From Homalodisca vitripennis (lineage: Eukaryota; Arthropoda; Insecta; Hemiptera; Cicadellidae): DNA of 64,000 bases. Shown piece by piece: positions 38,166 to 47,654 of this stretch. The notes under the pieces are model-generated. The model made no database searches. It was not told where the DNA came from and saw only the letters and a list, made by a program, of their open reading frames with translations. Position 1 is the first letter of the stretch; each line of letters starts with the position of its first letter. The position numbers and the translations under genes were made by a program. The DNA lies in the NCBI RefSeq assembly GCF_021130785.1, contig NC_060209.1, forward strand, positions 25,234,001 to 25,298,000. Reading direction: 5' to 3'.

Positions 38166-38762
38166 TTATTTACGCTGAATTGGTTGGGATAAGACAATTG
38201 GGGAAGTGCGACATGATTGATACTGTGGAAAGGGATAGTAGTTCGGATAATAGGAAGATGTTTGCGGGGGAAGTAGTTGAGGTTGAGCAGTGTGTTTGCG
38301 TTTATTGTTTATTTTATTAATTACTTCCAAAACACCCATTTGGAATTCAAGAATTTCACTGTCATCGAACTTGTGCAAATGGGGAAAAAGACCTTGAATA
38401 AAAGAAATATGAGGACTTTGTTCTTCTAATGCTTTGATCATTTTTAGTTCAACCTCATCAGGGCTGACGACGTCTTTTGTTTTCTCGTGGTTTGTGCTCC
38501 GTAAAGGTAGGCTTCTTGGGGGGTAGTTGGGCTTCGGGTAGATTATTATCAGCTTTGTCTTCATTGTTGTCTGTCCTAACTTCTAAACTTTCTGCAAACT
38601 TCCCTTGACTGGTATAATTTATTTAAAAATTGCATCTGGTCAGCGTAGATGTATTTCTTTAATATTATGGGCACCAGCTCCACTTTTCTTACACTCTGCT
38701 AGTTTCTTCTTCGACTTCGAGAATGCGTCCCCGAAGATTGCCCCATCTCTTTATTACTTCTT
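38166..38762 (-). pseudogene. MADF/BESS-domain accessory protein, broken
   Basis: Minus strand. A 132-codon frame (38564 to 38166) contains ISFIQGLFPHLHKFDDSEIL and EFQMGVLEVINKI, a good match to the BESS motif (FL.SL.P....L.....L.F....L..I). Upstream on the same strand (38762-38600) interrupted frames give IKRWGNLRDAFSKS, KKLAECKKSGAGA and KYIYADQMQFLNKLY, the second half of a MADF domain. Frameshifts separate the pieces. MADF/BESS proteins bind DNA and, in PIF/Harbinger elements, relatives act as helper proteins. The C-terminus is Pro/Tyr/Gln-rich. The start codon and first MADF exon are not clear. Confidence 0.65.
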
Positions 38763-39331
38763 TTCCTGAAACAATTAAAATATAAATGTAGACCAATGCA
38801 TTTGGACAAAAGAAACATCAACCTGGATTTCAAATAAACAGGCTCAAATTTGGTGAAGATGGTAGGTATACCATCCAATACAACACACTCAAAATATAAA
38901 AAAAGCCACCGAGGACAACGACCGTGATTTAGGATATTATAAAACATCTGTGTGGCGAAGCATCTTATTGTAGGAGGAATAGTTTTGTTTCGCTTTAAAT
39001 GTCAGGAAATCCATGTTGAAATGCAAGACACCAGTCTCACATACTATTAATACTATAATAATTTGGCGTCGTGTCACAAGATTATATCGTCCAGACCTTT
39101 GAAAATATGTAAACACTGCGCTTAGGGAAATGTGGCATATTGAATTCATTTACAAATATACTCTCTGACAAGAGGACTCTTACGAACAAATCCGTTTCAT
39201 TTGGTAGAAAATCGCCAAATTTCAGCTGTTGTTTCATTGTCCAGGTTAATGTCCAAATGCACCGGTATAATAGTTTTTTGTTTTTAAAATATTCATAAAT
39301 CACCATACTCCTACTAAACTATTTTTTTCAG

Positions 39332-39880
39332 GTATCTAGCGAGCGGATGCACCTTTAACCGACCTGCATTATTCCTTCAGAGTTGGGATTTCCACTGCAC
39401 AGGAAAATAATAAAAGAAGTATGCCAAGCCATCTGGTTAGTTATGAAGAAAGCGTGTATACCTTGAACTTACTAAAGATTATATTGAAACAATCGCTTCT
39501 GATTTTGAAAAAAAACGCCAACTTTCCCCATTGCATAGGTGCTGTTGATGGCAAGCACGTTCGCAATAATCTGCCCGATAAGAAGTGGTTCCATGTTTTT
39601 TCAATTACAAAGACTATTACTCCGTAGTATTAATGGCAGTAGCTGATTCAAAATATCGTTTTTAATGTATGTTAATGTCGGAAGCTTTGGCAAAGATTGT
39701 GATCCTTCCATTTTTAAACAATCCACTCTTTGGCAATCGTTATTGACAAACTCATTACAATTACCTGAAGAAAAAATGCCTGCCGGGGACAGAATCTCCT
39801 AAAGTGAAAAAGCCTATGAGTAAATGATACAAAATAGCTGTATCCAATAAAAAAGTATGTTTTTAGCGTGGGAGATGAAA
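39332..39880 (+). pseudogene. Harbinger transposase exon 2, frameshifted
   Basis: Acceptor TTTTTTTCAG ends at 39331; sequence opens YLASGCTF, matching the RYLATG.T motif that follows exon 1 in relatives. It continues through ANFPHCIGAVDGKHV (first catalytic Asp) at 39520-39560 and MAVADSKYRF (second Asp) at 39633-39660, then GSFGKDCDSSIFKQSTLW, LQLPEE and a possible VGDE (catalytic Glu) near 39870. Frames change several times. After about 39880 no similarity remains. Confidence 0.75.
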
Positions 39881-39930
39881 ACCAATCTTGAGAGTAAATA
39901 TTTGAGTTGCCTGATTGGTCCAAGGTTAAT

Positions 39931-40444
39931 TAATATTGGGGGAGGTTCCTCATCGGGATGAGCACGATGTGACACTAACCACATTGTTTAGCTTTTTATC
40001 TACTCTTATTAAAATTTACTTAGAAAGCTGACACGTCCAAATATTAGCTCAATAGTGACACATAGGCTACTATCTCTACACTCCTACGCTATCTACCGAG
40101 GCGGCTCCACGCTGTTTGACAGCTGCCAAAATATTTGATCTGACAACGTTCTAATCTTGAACCGTGTCAAAATTACCTTTTAGGTTATCTGCTGTTATCT
40201 AAAAAATGACATCCTGTGTCCGGTTCCGGTTCTATAACGTAAATATATGTGTGAAATTCTCACCTTAGTCAATTGCATGTAAAATAGATAATTTTGTTCA
40301 TAATATTTTTATTTTGTATATTTTACATCCTTATAGGTAAAGGTTTCAACATACGTATTTTAAATATAATCTTTTCCTTAAGTCGTATGTAGGCTACTTA
40401 CTGGTGGCTTGTAACCCCATAAGTAATAACATATTACAAGTGGT
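39931..40444. other. no recognised feature
   Basis: AT-rich spacer between the Harbinger remnant and a LINE. No ORF of note. Confidence 0.4.
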
Positions 40445-40452
40445 GGCTTGTA

Positions 40453-41028
40453 ATGACATATGCCCTTCCAACCTTTGCTTTTTGTTTAACACGGGAAAAC
40501 GTGATGGTTCTCACCCGCTTACAGAATAGGGTACTGAGATTTGTTTACGGTTTGAGGAAGTTTAATCACATAAGCGAGTACCGATTAAGTGCTGAGGTGA
40601 TGTCGTTAGAGGGTTGCTCCCATCTTCAAACCGTTAAGCTGATTCATAAGGTTCTTCAGACGGGAAGGCCAGAATATCTTAGGAGAAAGCTGGTTTTTAG
40701 GCACGAGGTGAGTCAGCGCTGTACTCGACAGGATGGTCTATTAAACCTACCGAGGACAAGTTTAGAGACAGGGAAAAAGGCATTTAGACACTTTGGACCA
40801 AAAAAATATAATGCTCTGCCTACTGCAATAAAAAACCTCAGCCTCTTAAAATGTAAGAAAAGTGTTATTTAGGGCATATTTAGTTGATAAATGTTACTCG
40901 TAATTATAGTCTATTATTGTGTGATCTATGTATGATGCATTTTGTACACTTTGACAGGAGTTGTCATGAAAAGCAGAGTTTGTACTTTGATAAACGCTCG
41001 ACCAATAAAGACATTTTTATTTATTTAT
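40453..41028 (+). pseudogene. 5'-truncated LINE with intact RT C-terminal frame
   Basis: 139 codons open without a stop: MTYALPTFAFCLTRENVMVL, LQNRVLRFVYGLRKFNHISE, VKLIHKVLQTGRPEYLR, FRHEVSQRCTRQDGLLNLPR, HFGPKKYNALPTAIKNL. This is the tail of an insect non-LTR reverse-transcriptase protein, past the catalytic core. The stop at 40870 is followed by a 3' UTR ending AATAAAGACATTTTTATTTA with a TTTA terminal repeat near 41028. Dead on arrival by 5' truncation, but little decayed, so relatively recent. Its tail differs from the LINE at 16104, so it is another family. Confidence 0.75.
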
Positions 41029-41454
41029 TATAAGAGGAATTTTAAACCTCATGCACTTTTGTGACCTTATTTTAGTCGTAGTATTGTGGAAGAGGTGTAA
41101 TTTGAAACATATAATTAATATGCATCCAAATGATTTTTAGTTTGTTCGATATTTTTATAGGTTATTTAGAAAAAAATTCTATCCTTTTTAAACTTTATAG
41201 TTTGAATATTAAAAAAGAACATAACAATTCAAAAAACTAAAGACTTTGGATACTTCCTAATCATACTCGTATCTTTAAAATTAGACATATCCAATAACGC
41301 TGTGATAAAAAATAATGGCATAAAAGAGTTTGAGATTTATCATTGTTGGTATGAGGTAAACCCACGGTCATTTCACTACAGCTGGTTATTAATATATTAT
41401 GGTAATTGAAAATCATGGATCAAGCGTAAGCTATTTTACAGGCAATATAATGTG

Positions 41455-41459
41455 TGTGT

Positions 41460-41490
<31 letters not shown>
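41455..41490. repeat. (GT)n then poly-T tract
   Basis: GTGTGTGT followed by about 32 T directly before the TTAA of the piggyBac-type element. Confidence 0.95.
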
Positions 41491-41497
<7 letters not shown>

Positions 41498-41507
41498 CCT
41501 TTTAGTG

Positions 41508-41618
41508 CCAACGTCCTAAAATTAGGACGTTGGATAATTGTATGAAGATTGCCAGCGTCCTATTTTTAGGACGTCGGCAGTTTATGCATAGATTGCCAGC
41601 GTCCTATTTTTAGGACGT
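41508..41618. repeat. three palindromic hairpins GCGTCCTA..TAGGACG
   Basis: CCAACGTCCTAAAATTAGGA followed by CGTTGG (41508-41533), GCCAGCGTCCTATTTTTAGG followed by ACGTCGGC (41551-41578) and the same core at 41595-41618. Each can form a stem of nine or more pairs with a 2-5 base loop. They occupy the subterminal position where transposase-binding repeats are expected. Confidence 0.85.
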
Positions 41619-41769
41619 TTTGTAAAAAAAAGATTAAAAATATATTTAGTAATTAAAATAAACATATCAGTAGTGTTTTTGGAATCACAATAAAACAATC
41701 TTTCCAATTATTACTTTGTTTAACTTAATTTTTTTTAATTTACTTTAATTTTACTTTTTTAATTTTTTA

Positions 41770-41917
41770 AAAAAGTAAAAAAAACAAGCAAAAAAACTGT
41801 TGTGTTTGTAGTGTTGAGAGCCCTAAAGGAGAAGGAAAAAGAAAAAAATCCTTGTATATGTGTGTTAAGTGCAAGAGAGGGGTGCACAAAAAGTGTTACC
41901 CTTCACACTTCTGCTGA
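41770..41917 (+). pseudogene. piggyBac transposase C-terminal cysteine-rich finger
   Basis: Frame reads CCVCSVESPKGEGKRKKSLY followed by MCVKCKRGVHKKCYPSHFC and TGA at 41915-41917. The C-x2-C, C-x2-C, H-x2-C, H-x-C spacing is that of the zinc-binding domain at the C-terminus of piggyBac transposases, which binds element ends. The finger itself is unbroken; everything upstream is deleted. Confidence 0.8.
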
Positions 41918-42559
41918 GTTTTTTGTTTATGATTTTTCTATGTGTACATATATGTAAATAGTTACTTGTTATTTTTAGTGTTTATAAGTGAACAATTAAT
42001 TTTTATTCTTTCAAAAAACAAGATACGATAATGAAAAGTGAAAATATTTGCAAGGTTGACTAACTAATATTGTTATAGTAACCAGAAACATTAGTTGACA
42101 TTTAATTCACAAAATGGAATATTTTCCTGGTAAGTAAAATTTTACATGTTTTTTTAAGTTAGCATTTTCAAATTTTGAGATTTTGTTCAGAATTAAATGA
42201 GGAATTGAGTCATGTACCTAATGTTGTGCTAATGTGATTTTTTCTGTACTGTATTTCAAGTCAAACTCAAAAAATATATATTCTTTTTATTTTTTTACTA
42301 AGTATTTTTACCTTAAAAAAATAAATAAAACAAATTTGGTTGTATAATTAATTATAATTTTGAAAAAATACAATTATCTAGGAGTAATATAAAAAAAGAA
42401 ATAGGGATTTATCTTAAAAAATGGTCCAGTTAGAGTTTTTTAAAGAAAATGAGTAATTTTTGGCCAAAAGTGGCTGGCAATCTTGGTACAGACAGGTGTG
42501 TGAAGGCCTGGCACTTTCAGTATAACTGTAACAAATTATGCTTGGCACTAAAAGGTTAA

Positions 42560-42800
42560 ATAAAAAAGGAGAAGCCGATCCTCCTTTTATGCCTTATTCT
42601 GTGCCCGTCCTCATGGCCCACTGGCCTGTGCGAGGATCTTATCATCAAACAGAATAAGGGGGAGAGTCGATACAGTACAAGGTCGATGGTACTGATAAAA
42701 AGTGCAACGGTCACAGACAGGATTCGAACCTGCGCTTTCTCTAACTCAGACTCAAAGTCCAACGTCTTAGACCACTCGGCCATCGGCACTCCCAATCGGC
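42560..42800 (-). mobile_element. tRNA-derived SINE (Leu-like head)
   Basis: On the minus strand the head has an A box TGGCCGAGTGG (42773-42783) and B box GGTTCGAATCC (42720-42730), with the GATGGCCGAGTGGTCTAAG start typical of tRNA-Leu and a longer variable region. The acceptor stem cannot pair well, so it is not a working tRNA gene. A unique body follows (GACCTTGTACTGTATCGACT, then GATAAGATCCTCGCACAGGC) with a purine/T-rich end next to the piggyBac TTAA. The 82-codon ORF here is spurious. Confidence 0.7.
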
Positions 42801-42839
42801 TCATGCTTCTTGTATATGAATGAAATCGTTAAATCAAGC

Positions 42840-43085
42840 TACATAATATGAGTTGCCAATGGTGAAGTGTAGTGGGTACGTCGGTTATCGCAAGATAAAA
42901 TAAAATCAAGCAACGTCGAGCGTGGCTGCTGCTTGATGGGTGATCGCTGAGCGATCCTGTCCTTGCAAGCAACCCGCCTGCCCGGCCATTGGTGGTGGTT
43001 CGGAAGTCACCATTAAAGCTGTTGGTCCCCAGGTTAAGTGTTAGAGGGGGCTTCTTAGTTTTAACATAGCTTGGTAAAATACTGT
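42840..43085. repeat. GC-rich repeat-like segment
   Basis: GC-rich stretch with CTGCTTGATGGGTGATCGCTG, GCAACCCGCCTGCCCGGCCA and GGTTAAGTGTTAGAGGGGGC, very different from its AT-rich flanks. It looks like part of a retroelement untranslated region associated with the adjacent SINE; a 91-codon minus ORF across it has no recognisable domain. Confidence 0.4.
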
Positions 43086-43524
43086 ACACAGCGTTATTAT
43101 ACAAAAAAATATCATTATAGATAAATTAAAATGATACTTGTTATTATAATGATACGATACGATGCCTCAAAAGACTCGGAATAGATTTTAAATACATTTT
43201 ATAAGTTTTAGAATACATAGGTAAAACATAGCTTACAACAATATATTCTTTAATTAAATTACGTACCTTATACTTTATTTTATAAACCGAGTTCGGTAAT
43301 CATCATACAAATAGTAACAAATCGAACATTTTCAAGAAAATAAATATTTTAAATATACATTGATAACAGTAATTTAAAAATTCTCAGTTTTGCATTATGA
43401 AATAATTAGCATTTTTACATAATACTAGACATGTACTTATAATATTATGTCAGTAAACAGCTTTCCTGAACGATGCCTCTTCATTTTTCCAGTTTCATTC
43501 CGTTCATTTTAGTTAAGGTTATAA

Positions 43525-43579
<55 letters not shown>

Positions 43580-44051
43580 AATGTTTGTGTATTTGTCCTT
43601 TATGGAATCGCAAAATATTAGACAGACCATTATGAAAAGTTTTATGTATATGTATTTTTCCACGGAGAAGGTTTATAAGCTATGCCCATTGATGTAACTC
43701 ACCACCAAGCGGCGCTGCAAAACATAAAAGGTTTCAAAGTGCCTGTACACTATAAACTGCAATTACGAGACAGTTGCGTATATTACATAGCCAAACACTA
43801 TTTGAAGGCGCTAAGTTATTATGTATATTTGTCTTTAAGATACATTTCTGATTGAACTTAAAGTTTGAGTGTTAGACCACTTTATAATAAAGTGCATGTA
43901 CGTGCACAATGGCTATAAACATAAACATATTTTCTTGATCGTGGCAACAAGGCAAACTCTACATCGGCGTTGTAAATATAATTCAATTAAACCAGTTCAC
44001 TTACACGGGGAAAGCTTACGAAAAGGGTGCAAAGCAGCGGGAAACAGCTAG
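43525..44051 (+). mobile_element. Helitron-like non-autonomous element, copy 1
   Basis: Starts TC after an A, with a long (TA)n (43527-43577), then GAATGTTTGTGTATTTGTCC and TTTATGGAATCGC; ends GCGGGAAACAGCTAG before a T. TC...CTRR ends and insertion between A and T are Helitron features. A second copy in the same orientation is at 50961-51456, alike over its whole length (for example TTTTTCCACGGAGAAGGTTT, AGACCACTTTATAATAAAGT, CTCTACATCGGCGTTGTAAA). The 3' hairpin expected of Helitrons is weak. No coding capacity. Confidence 0.5.
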
Positions 44052-44884
44052 TAGCCTACTAAATAAAAGTCATATCTCAGCTGTTATACTCCTTAAATTT
44101 ATTTCAACACATTAGTATTATAAAAGAAAAGTTGAAAGCCAAGCTAAGTTTAAACGAATTATATACGTAGGCTACCCAGTCTTTGTATTACAGGAACATA
44201 ACGCCTATGAAACTTTCACCTGATAATATTCAAATCATCCAAACACTGCGGCACTCAAATACTCTTCAAACTGTGTAACTTTGCTGTAAACCTCTCTAAA
44301 CATTCTCTTTGATCTTTTGCGGCAAAGTAACAGCTCCCTGTCCCGGATAAGTTAAATGGGGTTAGTTTGTTCTTTGCTACATCTTGAAGCGTTTATTTGT
44401 CAAGTTATTTTTTTGCCCCCATTCAAGCAGAGAAATAACTGGTGTTTTGTACCTTTAAGACGGGTACCCAGATATTATGAGATTTGTAAAGATGACTAGA
44501 TGACCACTGAATGTCAATGTAGACTCAAGAGTATAGTCTAGTATGTGGGAACTGTCCCTAATATTTTGGCGAGTGTCATTTGAATTGATCATAATTTTAA
44601 AATAAAATATTTAAAAAAGTTATAATAAACACTAACTAACAGGATATTTCCTGTAGATATCTTTGGGGCTAATATTTTATTAATGAAAGCTTCTTAAATA
44701 TTAAAATAAACCATAAAGACAAACACAATGCATACTTACTAGTATTGCACAAGTGATGGGACTTTTGAAAGGTTCGGTAAAAATGTCTCGTAATTTAAAT
44801 ATCAATGAAAAACAACAAGGAAGGGCAAAGCACATCTAATTTTTATTTGTATAGGAGAGGAACCTATATTCAACGTGTACATGT
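44052..44884. other. no recognised gene
   Basis: AT-rich; no significant ORF and no repeat partner seen in the window. Confidence 0.4.
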
Positions 44885-46140
44885 TATGGTGGCTGGAGTA
44901 TTTTCTGATTAGTCACGTTTTTTTAACAATCATATTAGCTTGTCTTATAGCGGTATCCAAACTAAAAATACCTTTCATGAACCTGTCAACCTTCAAGATA
45001 GACATGGCTCTATAGTTACATGTCACGGTGACTGGAGTACCTTCTGATTAGTTAAGTTTTTTAACATTCATATTAGATTGTCTTTTAGCGATATCAAAAC
45101 TAAAAATACCCTTCATGAACCTGTCAACCTTCAAGATAGACATGGCTCTATAGTTACATGTCACGGTGACTGGAGTACCTTCTGATTAGTTAAGTTTTTT
45201 AACATTCATATTAGATTGTCTTTTAGCGATATCAAAACTAAAAATACCCTTCATGAACCTGTCAACCTTCAAGATAGACATGGCTCTATAGTTACATGTC
45301 ACGGTGACTGGAGTACCTTCTGATTAGTTAAGTTTTTTAACATTCATATTAGATTGTCTTTTAGCGATATCAAAACTAAAAATACCCTTCATGAACCTGT
45401 CAACCTTCAAGATAGACATGGCTCTATAGTTACATGTCACGGTGACTGGAGTACCTTCTGATTAGTTAAGTTTTTTAACATTCATATTAGATTGTCTTTT
45501 AGCGATATCAAAACTAAAAATACCCTTCATGAACCTGTCAACCTTCAAGATAGACATGGCTCTATAGTTACATGTCACGGTGACTGGAGTACCTTCTGAT
45601 TAGTTAAGTTTTTTAACATTCATATTAGATTGTCTTTTAGCGATATCAAAACTAAAAATACCCTTCATGAACCTGTCAACCTTCAAGATAGACATGGCTC
45701 TATAGTTACATGTCACGGTGACTGGAGTACCTTCTGATTAGTTAAGTTTTTTAACATTCATATTAGATTGTCTTTTAGCGATATCAAAACTAAAAATACC
45801 CTTCATGAACCTGTCAACCTTCAAGATAGACATGGCTCTATAGTTACATGTCACGGTGACTGGAGTACCTTCTGATTAGTTAAGTTTTTTAACATTCATA
45901 TTAGATTGTCTTTTAGCGATATCAAAACTAAAAATACCCTTCATGAACCTGTCAACCTTCAAGATAGACATGTCTCTATAGTTACATGTCACGGTGACTG
46001 GAGTACCTTCTGATTAGTTAAGTTTTTTTAACATTCATATTAGATTGTCTTTTAGCGATATCCAAACTACAAATACCCTTCATTAACCTGCCCACAATCA
46101 AGACATAGATAAAATTACAACAAGTTATGGTGGTTAGAGT
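44885..46140 (+). repeat. 138-base satellite array, about nine units
   Basis: Head-to-tail units with a 138-base period (TCACGGTG at 45023, 45161, 45299 and onward). Each has TTAGCGATATCAAAACTAAA, CCTTCATGAACCTGTCAACC and TAGACATGGCTCTATAGTTA. The six or seven central units are almost identical; the first (44885-45022) and last (46030-46140) are visibly diverged, a pattern expected from unequal exchange with homogenised centre. No protein-coding frame. Confidence 0.95.
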
Positions 46141-46285
46141 AACTTCGGATTAGTTATATTTTATGAGTTGATAAAAAGGACAAAAGGCACTGCAGAAAAT
46201 AAAACCTCTCTGTGCCTCAAAGTCAATATGTTTATTTAGGCTCTCTTGTGCATCTACCAAAAACTTACAAGGAAAATGTATTATA

Positions 46286-46924
46286 CAAGGGTGTCCTGTA
46301 ATTCTCTGGACAAAAGTGTACCACGCAGCAATAACGGTTTTATAGAAAATCTTATCACAAATCTAATGACACTAAAAATTATTTAAATGGAATAATAGAT
46401 AACTGATTTAGAGCAGATTTACTGTAACAAGACAAGGCCCACATTGAGGTTCTCAGTGAATAGCAGACTATACAAAAACTGGTGAAACGGCAGCTCTCAA
46501 TGTTGGGCATGTCTTGTCACAGTAAATCTGCTCAAAATGAGTGATTTATCATTCCATTTAAATAACTTTAGTGTTATTAGATTTGTGAAAATCCCCTCTA
46601 AAAGTGTTATTCTTGTAATACTTGAGGGAAAATGCTAGTTTTTAAGATATTCAAAATTTAAAAGTATTAATGATCGCCATTTTGAAAATACTAAAGATAA
46701 TTTCATTACATTTTTTCAGTAACTAGCCTTGTTATTGTAAACATTTAATCCAAATTTGGTATTATTTCGTTTATTACTTTTTCAGATATTTTTTTATAAA
46801 AACATACACAGAGACAAATGAGATACTAAGCATCAAAGACCCATGTTCACATGGTGAAATATGTTTGTCCTTACCTGAGCAATGGCGTAATATACATTTG
46901 TCCAGAGAGTTACGAGACGTCCTG
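46286..46924. mobile_element. mariner-type MITE with nested internal inverted repeat
   Basis: Left end CAAGGGTGTCCTGTAATTCT CTGGACA and right end TGTCCAGAGAGTTACGAGAC GTCCTG are inverted repeats; TA flanks at 46284-46285 and 46925-46926. The terminal words resemble those of the 21331-22303 element (GTGTCC..GTAACTCTCTGGACAAA). A second, inner inverted repeat pairs ACTAAAAATTATTTAAATGG..GCAGATTTACTGTAACAAGA with its complement at 46500-46590. No transposase. Confidence 0.75.
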
Positions 46925-46926
46925 TA

Positions 46927-47622
46927 TATCTTTCAGTGTACACGTTTCTCTCTCACTCAGCAGGCACATGAGTTACGAAGAATTTACATATATGTTTTAT
47001 ATTATTCTATACCATATTATTCATTTGACTTATTTAATACATATGTCATTAATATAATCAATTGAGTTATTATATCGCAAATAATCTTATGACACCAGGA
47101 ATCTAAAGATACAGGTATATCAAGTTTCATGCAAACTAATGTAAACTTTCAGAGCAACAGGAACGACTGATAAAACATGGCCGGTCGCTTCCGTTACGAC
47201 ATGTCATCCTGCGAGATGTGAAAAATGTATCTTTTCCTGCTCCATCGTTTACGTCACCACTATTACTTAACCGTTTATTAGCACTTTTAATATCTGTTTG
47301 AATCATTACATTTGAATTGTTACATTTAATGAATCATTTTCCATTGCAGCTTGGCAAAAGCATCTATCGTACGATTCTTAAATCTACCGCTAATGAACTT
47401 ATATTGTGTGCTGTATGGTAATAAATCAGTTTTTTAACAACTTCATTCCAAGTAGTTAAATGAAATATCAAACTAAATATTACCTTCTTGAAATTGTATT
47501 TGTAATATTTAATAATTTAGGACGCAAATGCCGCTTATGTTATATTTGCTATTTTATTGTCATTTGAGTATTTTATATATATATATATATAAAATATTCA
47601 TAATTTTATATATATATATATA

Positions 47623-47654
<32 letters not shown>

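Larger units (their letters stand above)
36988..39930 (+). mobile_element. PIF/Harbinger transposon, decayed, right end lost
   Basis: The left end is taken at AGGCTAGTTGCATACACACC followed by the internal palindrome GGTCGGTAAAAAATCGACCG. Inside are two transposase exons on plus and a MADF/BESS-type gene on minus lying in the transposase intron. Two-gene structure (DDE transposase plus a DNA-binding helper) is known for PIF/Harbinger elements. The sequence after about 39880 loses similarity before the rest of the transposase, and no complement of the left end was found by 40450, so the right side is deleted or replaced. The (TA)n at 37432-37474 has expanded inside the intron. Confidence 0.75.
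41495..42555 (+). mobile_element. piggyBac-type element, internally deleted
   Basis: Flanked by TTAA at 41491-41494 and 42556-42559. Just inside, left CCCTTTTAGTGCCAACG and right CTTGGCACTAAAAGG are inverted repeats. The interior holds three palindromic hairpins (41508-41618) and the C-terminal cysteine-rich finger of a piggyBac transposase (41798-41917) but no DDD catalytic domain. A GGCAATCTTGGTACAGACAG sub-terminal segment near 42476 faces the GATTGCCAGCGTCC of the left side. TTAA target and CRD together make the family call good. Confidence 0.8.

Noticed and set aside
42710..42790. Functional tRNA-Leu gene
   Set aside because: A and B boxes are present, but the acceptor stem mispairs and the anticodon loop does not give a Leu anticodon, so it is a SINE head.
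42556..42804. 82-codon minus-strand ORF
   Set aside because: Overlaps the tRNA-like head and body of a SINE.
44885..46140. CRISPR-like array
   Set aside because: Direct 138-base satellite without short repeats and unique spacers; eukaryotic context.
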